Assembly (NCBI GenBank): GCA_964415045.1
Contig: CAYPZL010000008.1
Location: forward strand, 1-63,859
Reading direction: 5' to 3'
From: CAYPZL01 sp964415045
GTDB lineage: Bacteria > Planctomycetota > Phycisphaerae > Sedimentisphaerales > Anaerobacaceae
DNA length: 63,859 bases
Shown: in pieces, positions 1-8,316 of the stretch
How positions within the stretch are numbered: the stretch's first letter is position 1
Layout of the letters: the number at the start of each line of letters is the position of its first letter
Position numbers and translations under genes: made by a program
Notes under the pieces: model-generated
The model's input: the letters and a program-made list of their open reading frames with translations, nothing else
Databases searched by the model: none
Told to the model about the DNA's origin: nothing

Positions 1-810
1 CAGCAGGCTCTCGTCGGTGACGGGAATCTCGGGCAGCGTGGTGAAGCTCCAGACCGCGCCCTTGTTCGTCTGCATCGGCGAGATGAACTCATCCACGCGC
101 CAGTAGTACGTCTTGCCCAATTGCAGCATCCCGGGATCATAGATTGCATCCGCGACCATCGCGCCGCCGTCGACGACGTCGTTGACCTCATCGAAGCTCT
201 CGCCGAAGTACACCGTGTGGAACAAAGCTCCGAGTCCCTTCTCCCAGGTCAGATCCTGGTCCGGGTCGATGTAGGACACTCCGTCCGCAGGCGACGGGGC
301 CCAGGCGACATCGGGCTGCACCCAGAAGCTCCAGACTTCGCCTTTCCAGGGGCTGTCGGGATCGGTCTCGTTGATCTCGTCGATACGCCAGTAGTAGGTC
401 TGGCCCGGGGTCAGGTTCGCGGCGCTGAATGTCGTTGCCGTCTGGTTGCCCTGAAAAACGGCACTGTCCGGCGTAGCCTGCTCGACCTCTTCGAGGCTCT
501 CGCCCAGGTAAACGTCGTGCGAGACGGCGAACTCGCCGGCTCTCCACTCAAGCGTGGTCTCTGTGGTCCCAATCATGGAATCCCTCTTCGGCGCGATCGC
601 GATGGCAAAGGGGTAATCGTCACCGAACATGGAGCCCAGGATATCCGCTTCGCCCAGGATGTGGTCGTAGACCCGCACTTCGTCGATCCGTCCTTCGTAG
701 AACTGCCCCCACTGGTTGTTGCCGATGCGGAACGGCCCGGCGCCCGGATTCAAAGCGGAGGCATCCAAACGCTGGGCCTCGGCGCCGTTGAGGTAAAAGA
801 TCGCTCCCCC
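1..810 (-). pseudogene. LamG-domain surface protein, 5'-truncated remnant running off the window edge
   Basis: An open frame on the minus strand runs from about position 828 to the window edge. From about 807 it encodes the second half of a LamG (concanavalin A-like) domain, including the typical end EGRIDEVRVYD. Two fibronectin-like modules follow, each with the signature YYWRIDE or YYWRVDE plus VWSF. The closest relative in the window is the LamG gene at 54279-57062, which shares PWKGxVWSFWVQP and LFHTVYFGE. The first half of the LamG domain, the signal peptide and the start codon are missing. Homology begins about 10 nt after the stop codon of the upstream prepilin gene (818-820), with no room for an intergenic region. 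The first in-frame ATG (630) lies past the LamG domain. This is either a deletion fusing two genes or an assembly join. Family call is secure; the cause of truncation is inference. Confidence 0.75.
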
Positions 811-817
811 AACCTCT

Positions 818-1642
818 CTACCAGCCCGTCATCCAGGACAAATCATCACCGATGTCTTCAGGCTGGGAGAGTCGGTTCCATTTCAGGGTCCAGAGATCCT
901 CGGCCCGGACGTACCGGGCACCGCCGTCCCCGAAGCAGACGTTGACGCCCTGTTTGTGCCGCCTCATCACATGGCATACGATTTGCGACCAGTTTCCGAT
1001 ATTGAACATTTGTTCCTCGGCCGCCGTCGGCGCGGGGACCGGATGGGTATTCTCCGGCCAGGCATTGTTCCAGCGGGCGTCCGCCAGGAACGGGACCTCG
1101 GCGATGTGCCTGACGTCTATCGTGGCCCATGCCTTATCGACGTTGGCTCGCTTGCCGTTCTGGTCGATCGTATTGCGGAGCCAGGAATTCTCCCCGAAGC
1201 TGCCGATCCCCCAGTCTGTGTCGGCCATCCAGCCGGCCTGCGCAACGTCGATCTGCCAGGCGTTGCGGGTGTATCCGAAGTAGCTTTCGGCCTGCAGGCC
1301 GGTCGGATTCCCGACCGAGACTTTCGTGGCGGCCGGGCACGTGCGCATCTTGTTGATGTCGGAGTAGTAGGGCCTCAGGGATTCCATGTACGTGGTGCGA
1401 ACGGTACCGCCCTGGAAGTAGGGGAGCTTCGAATCGTAATCGGTGGCGTAGAGCTGGTAGCACATACCCCACTGCTTTAACGCCGCCATGCACACGGCGC
1501 CCCTCGCCTGCTTCCGGGCCCGGCTCAGTGCCGGGATCAGAACCCCCATCAGCAGGGCGATGATCGCGATGACGACGAGCAGTTCGATCAACGTGAAGCC
1601 GCTGAGAACACCCTTCCTGCTTCCGCGCTGGATGACAGTCAT
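818..1642 (-). CDS. prepilin-type N-terminal cleavage/methylation domain protein (type II pseudopilin-like)
   Basis: The 274-residue protein begins with a short basic leader followed by GFTLIELLVVIAIIALL. This is the class III signal cleaved by prepilin peptidase after Gly, with the conserved Glu at mature position 5, and it is followed by a hydrophobic helix and RARKQA. The C-terminal part has the G-rich DGG...RxxDLWTLKW ending seen in planctomycete pseudopilins. I chose the ATG at 1642 because it gives a leader of normal length and has an AGAGGG ribosome site; an upstream start would add 17 unlikely residues. A sigma70-like promoter lies upstream at 1776-1804. The gene abuts a truncated LamG gene downstream. 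No T2SS core genes are nearby, so the role (surface fibre or minor pilin) is inferred from family only. Confidence 0.88.
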   Translation of the reverse strand: MTVIQRGSRKGVLSGFTLIELLVVIAIIALLMGVLIPALSRARKQARGAVCMAALKQWGMCYQLYATDYDSKLPYFQGGTVRTTYMESLRPYYSDINKMRTCPAATKVSVGNPTGLQAESYFGYTRNAWQIDVAQAGWMADTDWGIGSFGENSWLRNTIDQNGKRANVDKAWATIDVRHIAEVPFLADARWNNAWPENTHPVPAPTAAEEQMFNIGNWSQIVCHVMRRHKQGVNVCFGDGGARYVRAEDLWTLKWNRLSQPEDIGDDLSWMTGW

Positions 1643-1775
1643 GACCGGCCCTCTGGGTCCAGTACCGAGCTTGCAATCAGATGATCCACCCAACCCACTT
1701 CACCCGTGTCAGGAGACATTGCCTCGACGTAGCCCGTGAGCTCGGGGCATATCCTCCTGACCTCAGGGTGTTACT

Positions 1776-1804
1776 ATTATAGCGTCCGGATTTCGAAAAG
1801 ACAA
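1776..1804 (-). promoter_or_regulatory. sigma70-like promoter for the prepilin gene at 818-1642
   Basis: On the minus strand TTGTCT (1799-1804) is followed by a 17-nt spacer and a perfect TATAAT (1776-1781). It lies between the end of the beta-helix gene (1846) and the prepilin start (1642), so the prepilin has its own promoter and is not only read from the upstream pair. Confidence 0.6.
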
Positions 1805-1845
1805 GCGCGACGCCTTCCCGCTTTTCCCTGCCGGGCCCCGTGCGT

Positions 1846-2925
1846 TCACTCGATCACCTTGGGCTCTTGCGCGTAGGCGTTGTTGAACACCTTCGTCCGG
1901 GCGGAGGCCCGCACCGCTTGCTCGGATCCGTTGTGTCGGGGGAACCAGTTGTGGTGCACCTCGCATTTCTCCTCCGGCACACCGCGAATTACCACCGGGG
2001 TCTGCGGGGCACGGAACGTGTTGTTGTAGATTTCGATCGCGGTCCCTGCAATGTCCGTCCCGTCCTTGCGGTCGCGTCCCCCGTGCATGTCGAAGCAATG
2101 ACTCAACGAGACGCCAAGCTCCACGTTGTGGCGGGCCACGTAGCTGTTGCCCGGGCGGCCCGTGCCGGCGATGGAGTGGCGGTTCCAGTCGAATAGGTTG
2201 CACTCGATGAGCGACGAGGCCGTATTGTGGCATACGCCGTATCCCAGGCCCTGGTACTGGCAATGGTGAATGTAGTTGTGGTGGATGTGATGCCCCGTGC
2301 CGGTCGTGAGGTACACACCGGCGTGTGAGAAGCCGGAGATTTCGCAGTTGTCCACTTCAAGACGTCCGTATTCGGTGGTGATGGCATTGGAGGTGGGGAG
2401 CTTGTAATAGTACTTGTGCCCTCCACCGTCGGGACCGAACGAGCGACGATGGTGGTCGAGGTATCGCTTGGGATTGGGGCCCCGCAGGCGCAGGCCCGTG
2501 ACGCGCACGCCGGGCCCGGCTGCGCGAATCATGACCGGCGTGTCGAGTGCGTCACTGGTGAGCAGCGCGCCCGCCGAACCGTCATGCCCGCGGTCGCCCG
2601 CCAGAGTAACGCCCTCAGGGACTTCCAGAACGAGTCGCTCGATGTAGATGCGGGCGGTCAAGTCAATCTCTGTCTCGCCGGGAAGGAAGACCACCTGGCC
2701 GGGCTTGGCTTTCGTCAGCGCCTCCAGCAGGGTGTCGAGGCTCTTGGTGGTAAAATCTCCCTTCGTTGCGATATCCGCATAGCCCGGGCCGCCGCCGATG
2801 GGCCCGCGCTCGTCGGCTCTGGCGCCGTAGAGATCATCATCGATCTGCACCCACGTCGGCTCCGTGGCACCGACATAGGAACACGTCACAACGCACAGCG
2901 CCAGTATCACTGCGGCACATCTCAT
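1846..2925 (-). CDS. secreted right-handed parallel beta-helix (pectate-lyase-like) protein
   Basis: The 359-residue protein has a signal peptide at residues 1-20 (MRCAAVILALCVV...). After it comes the start of a pectin-lyase-like helix (GDFTTKSLDTLLEALTKAKPGQVVFLPGE), then repeats of the form xxIxNCxISGFSHAGV, HHIHHNYIHHCQYQGLGYGV and VHHNWFPRH. Such proteins are usually polysaccharide lyases or glycan-binding proteins. No catalytic residue set can be assigned here. The ATG at 2925 was chosen because it has a strong GGAGGT site and opens the signal peptide; the open frame extends 14 codons further without support. It lies 45 nt behind the ceramidase-like gene and is probably co-transcribed with it. 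Confidence 0.8.
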   Translation of the reverse strand: MRCAAVILALCVVTCSYVGATEPTWVQIDDDLYGARADERGPIGGGPGYADIATKGDFTTKSLDTLLEALTKAKPGQVVFLPGETEIDLTARIYIERLVLEVPEGVTLAGDRGHDGSAGALLTSDALDTPVMIRAAGPGVRVTGLRLRGPNPKRYLDHHRRSFGPDGGGHKYYYKLPTSNAITTEYGRLEVDNCEISGFSHAGVYLTTGTGHHIHHNYIHHCQYQGLGYGVCHNTASSLIECNLFDWNRHSIAGTGRPGNSYVARHNVELGVSLSHCFDMHGGRDRKDGTDIAGTAIEIYNNTFRAPQTPVVIRGVPEEKCEVHHNWFPRHNGSEQAVRASARTKVFNNAYAQEPKVIE

Positions 2926-2970
2926 GTTCTCTGTTACCTCCCCGCCAACGGGCGGTGCTCGGTCCAACGG

Positions 2971-4359
2971 CTATTTGACCGCGTCAAGCGCTCGATGGAC
3001 GATTTCCTTGATTTCGGACTCGATGTTTTCGGTGAAGGGGGCGGGAAGGAAGTAGGCGTGCTGCGAGGTCAGGCCTTCATAACCGCCTTCCCGCACGATT
3101 CGCTCGTCCGGGATATACGAGCCTGTGCTGTTTGCATAACCTATCACCATGGCGTGCGCGGCAGGCGTCATCGCGCGCAGCATCGGCCCCCACGGACTGC
3201 ATATCTCGCCTTCCATGCCGAAGACCGTGAGTGTGCCGCCGAGCGTCCAAATCTGCACATCATAGCGGAAGCTCTCCTCGCGATCGGGCAGCGCCAGCGA
3301 TTGTCTGGCTACCCAGGTTTGCCAGGTTCGCCGCGGTCCGCTGTGCGTCGGCTCGGGATAGGCCAGGCGTTCGATCTCCTCCGGCGGCCAGCGCCGGCCG
3401 TAGCTGATCTGCCCGGTAGCCAGCGAGCAGGCCAGGTCACCGTCGAGGGGGATCAGAGGTTTTTTTGACAGGTGTGCCAGCACGGCCCGGGCCAGCTTGC
3501 GTCCGGCAGTCTTTGCCTGCTTCGGATCGTTGGAAAAGGCCAGCTTACCCGTTTCGGCGTCTCTGTGGACGATCTTGGCATCACCGCCGCAGCCCTGGAC
3601 AAAGACCGCCTTCGTGTCGGGCAGCTCTGCGCCAAGGCAATCTCGCATGGTGCCGGGGTAGCCCGGGCTCCATTTCTCGATAGGCCCGGAACTGGTGGCG
3701 TGACAAGCGTGGCCGACCACAAGCACCTGTTGCGGCGACGCGCTGCGCCGAATGCGCAGGATGGGCGTATGCCCGTCGAAAGAGCCTTCCTCATACGGAC
3801 CCCAGGTGATTTTGCCGTCCTGAGGCCGGCGGCGATTGCAGCCGATGCCGCGGAAATCCATCCAGCCGTACTCAACCGTCGCCGGGGACAGATTCTGCAT
3901 CGCCGTGGCTACGCAGGCGAGAATCCTGTCCTCCAGCACGCCCATGTACCACACGTTCGGGGCCCCGAGACTGAAGCCCATGCGGAACCTGACCGCCGGC
4001 CCCCAATGCGTATGCGATGCCGCCAGCATGATGTTCTTCGGCGAAAGACCATGCCTGTGCCCGATCGCACGGCGGATCGCTTCCACCATGACGCGCTCGA
4101 AATCGAGAATGTCGGCGGTAATGAGTACCCCGGTGTTGCCACGCTGGTCGCGCAGAACGACGGCCTGGGTCAACAGCGGCGCCAAGCTGCCACTGGCATA
4201 TCGCTCGCGTCCAAAGCCGCACATCTGGACCTGCCCCGGTTCCGGCGTGATGTCCGCTTGCGCATAACCGACGGACCATGCTTTTTCGCGCCTCTCGTTA
4301 CCCTGGGATGGCGCGCAGAGCAAGCTCAACAATAGTGTCGTCAACAACGTTTTTCTCAT
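2971..4359 (-). CDS. neutral/alkaline ceramidase N-terminal domain-like hydrolase
   Basis: The 462-residue exported protein has a signal peptide MRKTLLTTLLLSLLC and then VGYAQADITPEPG, the standard opening of the PF04734 neutral ceramidase N-terminal domain. Zinc-ligand motifs are present: ASHTHWGP near residue 125 and GHACHATS near residue 225. The region corresponding to the ceramidase catalytic loop (xGxGDVSPN in true ceramidases) reads QGCGGDAKIV, so the catalytic serine is not evident. The end IGYANSTGSYIPD...GGYEG matches the family's GYxNxxxxYxPxxxxYxxGGYE region. It is therefore a zinc amidohydrolase relative whose substrate is unknown and need not be ceramide. ATG at 4359 has GAGGAC upstream. 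Likely first gene of a two-gene operon with the beta-helix protein. Confidence 0.8.
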   Translation of the reverse strand: MRKTLLTTLLLSLLCAPSQGNERREKAWSVGYAQADITPEPGQVQMCGFGRERYASGSLAPLLTQAVVLRDQRGNTGVLITADILDFERVMVEAIRRAIGHRHGLSPKNIMLAASHTHWGPAVRFRMGFSLGAPNVWYMGVLEDRILACVATAMQNLSPATVEYGWMDFRGIGCNRRRPQDGKITWGPYEEGSFDGHTPILRIRRSASPQQVLVVGHACHATSSGPIEKWSPGYPGTMRDCLGAELPDTKAVFVQGCGGDAKIVHRDAETGKLAFSNDPKQAKTAGRKLARAVLAHLSKKPLIPLDGDLACSLATGQISYGRRWPPEEIERLAYPEPTHSGPRRTWQTWVARQSLALPDREESFRYDVQIWTLGGTLTVFGMEGEICSPWGPMLRAMTPAAHAMVIGYANSTGSYIPDERIVREGGYEGLTSQHAYFLPAPFTENIESEIKEIVHRALDAVK

Positions 4360-4554
4360 GGCCGTCCTCGCTGAAAATGAGCGCGTTCGCCAAAAGGCCC
4401 GTCTCCTTTTCTGAAGTATTCCATTGGTTTCCTGCATGCCTCCGTTTCGTTGTCATGAGAGGCCCCACGCTGGCCTGCAATACGCGAGGCATTGTACCCC
4501 TTTCGCGCGAGAAGTGCCATAATCAACGTTTCCTGCTGGCGGTCCGATGATTTC

Positions 4555-4582
4555 TTGCAAGTCGGGAGGACCATTCTATTAT
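4555..4582 (+). promoter_or_regulatory. sigma70-like promoter for the putative glycoside hydrolase
   Basis: TTGCAA (4555-4560), a 16-nt spacer and TATTAT (4577-4582). The predicted transcription start near 4589 leaves a leader of about 27 nt to the ATG at 4616, which supports that start over the ATG at 4595. Confidence 0.5.
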
Positions 4583-4615
4583 GGAGTGTGACAAATGGCT
4601 TGGAAGGACGCTCTT

Positions 4616-6949
4616 ATGATCAGGAAGTGCCTGGTGTTGTTCTGCGTGTGTGCGGCGAACCTGTTCTGGGTGACAGTCGTGAGCGCCGAGGCATTGCCGC
4701 GCGGCAGCGCGCCGCCGGCGCTTGAGTTCGACCACTTTCCCGACCGTCTGCATGCGTTTGTGTGGCGCAACTGGGAACTGGTGTCCCTGGAGAGAATGGC
4801 CCGCGTGCTTGAAACGACGCCGGCGAACGTTCGCAGCATCGGGCGGTCGATGGGTTTGCCGCCTCACGTGAGGCCGCCGGCTGAATATCAGCAGCGAGGC
4901 TACATTTCCATTATTCGGCGCAACTGGCATATTCTGCCCTACGAGCAACTTCTGACGCTGCTGGACTGGGAGGCCGGCAAGCTCGCTTTTGCGCTGCGAG
5001 AGGATGATTTCCTCTGGATCAAACTTGGCTCTCTCAAGCCGTCCTGCCCGATCCTGCGGTACGCTGAACCCGACGCATCTGCAAGGAAACGGTGCGCGGA
5101 GATCAAGGCCCTGGTCTTGGCGCACTTTGGCACTGAGCTTGTCGGTCCTTCTCGGCCGAGGTTCGATTTCTTTGGAGACATGCCGCCGGCGAAGCAGCCG
5201 CTTCCGGTCCAGCACGAAGCCGAAAGCGGCGGACAGCCTATTCGTTTCCTGTATTCGTACTGCGGCGTCTTTGGCGATCCACTGTTCGATCCGCAACTCG
5301 ACCCGTATCCGGATGCCTTGCTCACGAGGCTTTCCAGGCTCGGCGTCAACGGTGTCTGGCTGCACGTGGTCCTGCGTCAGTTGGCTCCCAGTTCGATCTT
5401 TCCGGAATTCGGCGTCGGCCACGAGACGCGGATAAGCAACCTCAAAAGGATGGTGGAACGGGCCGCCCGATACGGCATCGACGTGTATCTGTATATGAAC
5501 GAGCCCCGGGCCATGCCGGCGGCGTTCTTTGAAGGCAGGAAACATCTCAAAGGTGTCGCAGAAGGAGATCACTTCGCGCTGTGCACGTCCGCGCCGGAGG
5601 TCCGGCAGTGGATGAAGGAATCGCTGCGCTATGTGTTCGAGCGTGTGCCGGGTTTGGGCGGCGTTTTCACAATCACCGGCTCGGAAAACCTTACCAATTG
5701 CTACAGTCACCGCCGGGACGCGGCGGGCTGCCCGCGTTGTTCGAAGCGCAGCGGCCCGGAGGTCATTGCCGAGGTTAACCGCACGATAGCAGCCGGTGTC
5801 AGGGCGGGCGACCCGAAGGCGAAGATCATCGTTTGGGATTGGGGCTGGCCGGACGGCACCGCCGCCGGATGGGGCGGGCCGGACTGGGCCTCACAGATCA
5901 TCAAGATGCTGCCGGATGACGTTTATCTCATGAGCGTCAGTGAATGGGGCAAGCCGATTGAGCGAGGCGGTGTCGTTGCGACCGTGGGCGAATACTCGAT
6001 GTCGGCCGTTGGTCCCGGGCCTCGTGCGTCGAGACACTGGAGGCTCGCCCGGCAGCGCGGGCTGCGAACCATTGCCAAGGTGCAAATGAATTGCTCGTGG
6101 GAGCTGTCGGCAGTGCCGTACATCCCGGCGATGGACTTGGTGGCGCAGCATTGTGAGAACCTGACAAAGACAGGGATAGACGGCCTCATGCTGAGCTGGA
6201 CCGTAGGAGGGTATCCTTCGCCGAATTTGGAACTGGCTGGCAAATTCCAGCGACGCCCTTCGCCTTCCAAACAAACGGCCCTGACGGAACTGGCGCAGAC
6301 GCGGTACGGCCCGGAGGCAGCGGGCGATGTGCTGGAGGCATGGTCGAAGTTCAGCCGGGCATTTTCCGAGTATCCCTTTGACGTTCGGTACGTTTACCGT
6401 GGTCCCACGCAGTACGGTCCGGCCAATCTCCTGTATCCCAAACCCACCGGATACCGTGCGACGATGGTCGGCTTTCCGTACGACGACGTGCAGAGCTGGC
6501 GCGGTGTCTATCCTCCGGATGTACTGGCCCGCCAGTTCGAGAAGATGGCCACGGGCTGGCGCGAAGGGCTCTTTGCATTCGAGAAGGCGTTAAGAAAAAC
6601 AGGCGGGCCCCGCCAAGGCGTCGCGCGCAGCGACTTCGGTGTCGCCGAGGCGGTGGCCCTGCACTTCGGCAGCGTCGCCAATCAGATTCGATTCGTGGGG
6701 GCTCGCGACGCGCTTTTGTCCGGCTCGCTGAGTCCGCCCGAGAGAAAAACGAAGATCGATGCCATCAAGGCCATCGTGGCGGACGAGATCGAGAACGCCC
6801 GACGTTTGTTTGCGCTGACGCGCCGGGATCCGCGTCTCGGATTCGAGGCTTCCAACCAGTACTACTATCTACCGCTCGATCTGGTCGAGAAGGTGATTAA
6901 CTGCGAGTACGTGACAACAGTCTGGTTGCCTCGACTGAAAGGTCGATAG
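4616..6949 (+). CDS. secreted putative glycoside hydrolase, TIM-barrel type, family not assigned
   Basis: The 777-residue protein has a signal peptide (MIRKCLVLFCVCAANLF...SAE). An N-terminal region of about 180 residues contains two helical repeats resembling RNWELVSLERMARVLETT and RNWHILPYEQLLTLLDW. It is followed by a probable TIM barrel: FRxLYSYCGVFGDPL, VNGVWLHVVLRQL, DVYLYMNEPRA, GVFTITGSENLTNC, KIIVWDWGWPDG and DGLMLSWTVGGYPSPN. Acidic residues after strand-like segments (TGSEN, WDWGW) suit a glycosidase, and the layout recalls GH20-like enzymes, but I do not recognise the family. The ATG at 4616 is preceded by GGAAGGA and starts the signal peptide. It is divergent from the ceramidase-like gene and convergent with the URO-D gene. 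The duplicated N-terminal WRNW motif resembles a small DNA-binding-like or structural repeat of unknown role. Confidence 0.6.
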   Translation: MIRKCLVLFCVCAANLFWVTVVSAEALPRGSAPPALEFDHFPDRLHAFVWRNWELVSLERMARVLETTPANVRSIGRSMGLPPHVRPPAEYQQRGYISIIRRNWHILPYEQLLTLLDWEAGKLAFALREDDFLWIKLGSLKPSCPILRYAEPDASARKRCAEIKALVLAHFGTELVGPSRPRFDFFGDMPPAKQPLPVQHEAESGGQPIRFLYSYCGVFGDPLFDPQLDPYPDALLTRLSRLGVNGVWLHVVLRQLAPSSIFPEFGVGHETRISNLKRMVERAARYGIDVYLYMNEPRAMPAAFFEGRKHLKGVAEGDHFALCTSAPEVRQWMKESLRYVFERVPGLGGVFTITGSENLTNCYSHRRDAAGCPRCSKRSGPEVIAEVNRTIAAGVRAGDPKAKIIVWDWGWPDGTAAGWGGPDWASQIIKMLPDDVYLMSVSEWGKPIERGGVVATVGEYSMSAVGPGPRASRHWRLARQRGLRTIAKVQMNCSWELSAVPYIPAMDLVAQHCENLTKTGIDGLMLSWTVGGYPSPNLELAGKFQRRPSPSKQTALTELAQTRYGPEAAGDVLEAWSKFSRAFSEYPFDVRYVYRGPTQYGPANLLYPKPTGYRATMVGFPYDDVQSWRGVYPPDVLARQFEKMATGWREGLFAFEKALRKTGGPRQGVARSDFGVAEAVALHFGSVANQIRFVGARDALLSGSLSPPERKTKIDAIKAIVADEIENARRLFALTRRDPRLGFEASNQYYYLPLDLVEKVINCEYVTTVWLPRLKGR

Positions 6950-7021
6950 TCTCTCCGGGTGCAGGCTATGCGGATGCGACACCATAGGCGGACCGGATCG
7001 GGCAGCGTCTCGGAGGCCGGG

Positions 7022-8203
7022 CTAATACCTCCCGAGTGCCTCGGCGAGTTCCGCGAGCCTCATGAGCCTGGCGGGTTTGACGTGCGGGGCGACGCTGCAG
7101 GCCGAAGATAATATGTAACCGCCGCCGGGCTTTCCGATGCGGATTCTGTTTCTTACGGCCTCGTCGAACGTGGCATCGTCAGCGTCGAGCATTTCGTTTA
7201 CGGCGTCGAGATTGCCCTTGAAGAAGAACCGTGAGCCGTAGGCCGCCTTTGCCTCATCCAGCTCAACGGTCCCCAGCGGAGGCGGATCGAGCGTGTCGAT
7301 TCCATCGACCGAGGTTTCCGCCATCAGATCCAAGCGGTCTCCGATGGCCCCGCACGTGTGTACGTAGGACTTGGCGCCGGTGACGCCGATGGCGGTGAAC
7401 ACCTCGTCTTCGTACGGCGCGACGAATTCCCGGTACATCTCGCGGCTGATGAATCCTGCCCCGGCGAAGGCGGAACTGACCAGAATGGCGTCGGGCTTGT
7501 GGCGGCCGTACAGCGTAACCTGCGCCACCGCGGTCCGGGTAAACGTCGCCAGGGCCTTGTGGCACGTCTCGGGGGCGTCCACCAGCGCCAGGAGCGCCTG
7601 TTCGTAGCCGAAGAGTTCCATGAGATGAGTGAAAGGCGAGAACACCTCCGGGTGCACCGAGACCTCTGGAGCCTGCTGCTGCACGTTTTCCAGGGCGGCG
7701 GTAAACCACGCCGGATACGCGGCGGGGTCTCCGAGATCCGCGTCCGGCTTGATGTCCCAGAACTCGGGCGCATGCCATGTGTTCCAGACGTATCCCGGCA
7801 GCCTCTGTACGGCCGGGTCCGCCAGGTCGACGGAAGTATAGTCCGCCCGTCGGAGGCGTCCTCCGTCAGCGGAAAACGTCTGCGCGTTGTCGTCGGGCGG
7901 GACGGTCGTCTGGAGTCCCGATTTCCAGCGCAGCCGCTCGCCGGCCTCGGTCGCCTCGTACGATTCGATCCGTTCCTTCCAGTCCGGCGGCCGGCCGGGA
8001 AGGTTGACCAGAATCCCGTCGAAGCCGTATCTCTGCTGCAACCGCACCAACGCCCGGGCGAAAGTCTCCGTGTCGAACCATATCTCCGACGGCTTGAAGT
8101 CACAGTGGAGGAAGTAATGGCCCAGCGCGAGCTGGCACATGGCTGGGACACGATCCGGCTCGTCATGGTTCATCGCCGCCTGCATTCGTTCTCTGGAATT
8201 CAT
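7022..8203 (-). CDS. uroporphyrinogen decarboxylase (URO-D) family protein, probable cobamide-linked methyltransferase
   Basis: The 393-residue cytoplasmic protein begins MNSRERMQAAMNHDEPDRVP, the usual opening of URO-D-like methyltransferases of the MtaA/MtbA/CmuA superfamily. Other family segments follow: LFGYEQALLALVDAPE, GAGFISREMYREFVAPYEDEVF, VHTCGAIGDRLDLMAETSVDGIDTLDPPP, the FFKGNLDAVNEMLDA strand, and the final GGGYILSSACSVAPHVKPARL. The HTCG motif can supply zinc/thiol ligands. No haem-synthesis genes or cognate corrinoid protein are adjacent, so the methyl donor or acceptor is unknown. The start at 8203 is the only ATG matching the family opening. It has no ribosome site, and a TATAAT box ends 6 nt before it, which suggests a leaderless transcript. 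Confidence 0.85.
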   Translation of the reverse strand: MNSRERMQAAMNHDEPDRVPAMCQLALGHYFLHCDFKPSEIWFDTETFARALVRLQQRYGFDGILVNLPGRPPDWKERIESYEATEAGERLRWKSGLQTTVPPDDNAQTFSADGGRLRRADYTSVDLADPAVQRLPGYVWNTWHAPEFWDIKPDADLGDPAAYPAWFTAALENVQQQAPEVSVHPEVFSPFTHLMELFGYEQALLALVDAPETCHKALATFTRTAVAQVTLYGRHKPDAILVSSAFAGAGFISREMYREFVAPYEDEVFTAIGVTGAKSYVHTCGAIGDRLDLMAETSVDGIDTLDPPPLGTVELDEAKAAYGSRFFFKGNLDAVNEMLDADDATFDEAVRNRIRIGKPGGGYILSSACSVAPHVKPARLMRLAELAEALGRY

Positions 8204-8209
8204 GCCGGC

Positions 8210-8215
8210 ATTATA
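8210..8215 (-). promoter_or_regulatory. -10 box immediately upstream of the URO-D gene
   Basis: On the minus strand a perfect TATAAT ends 6 nt before the ATG at 8203, so transcription would start at or next to the start codon. The -35 region is weak. Confidence 0.4.
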
Positions 8216-8316
8216 CCCAGGCAGGGCACGTAAAGACAGCAATCATTAGCGGGACGTCAACCGACGAGCTGCGGCTTTGCTTCAGCCCGCTGCCTTTCCT
8301 CCGAGAAGACGACGCC

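Noticed and set aside
4460..4520. Sigma54 promoter (TGGCAC) upstream of the ceramidase-like gene
   Set aside because: The -12 element lacks the required TTGC; the match is partial and likely chance.
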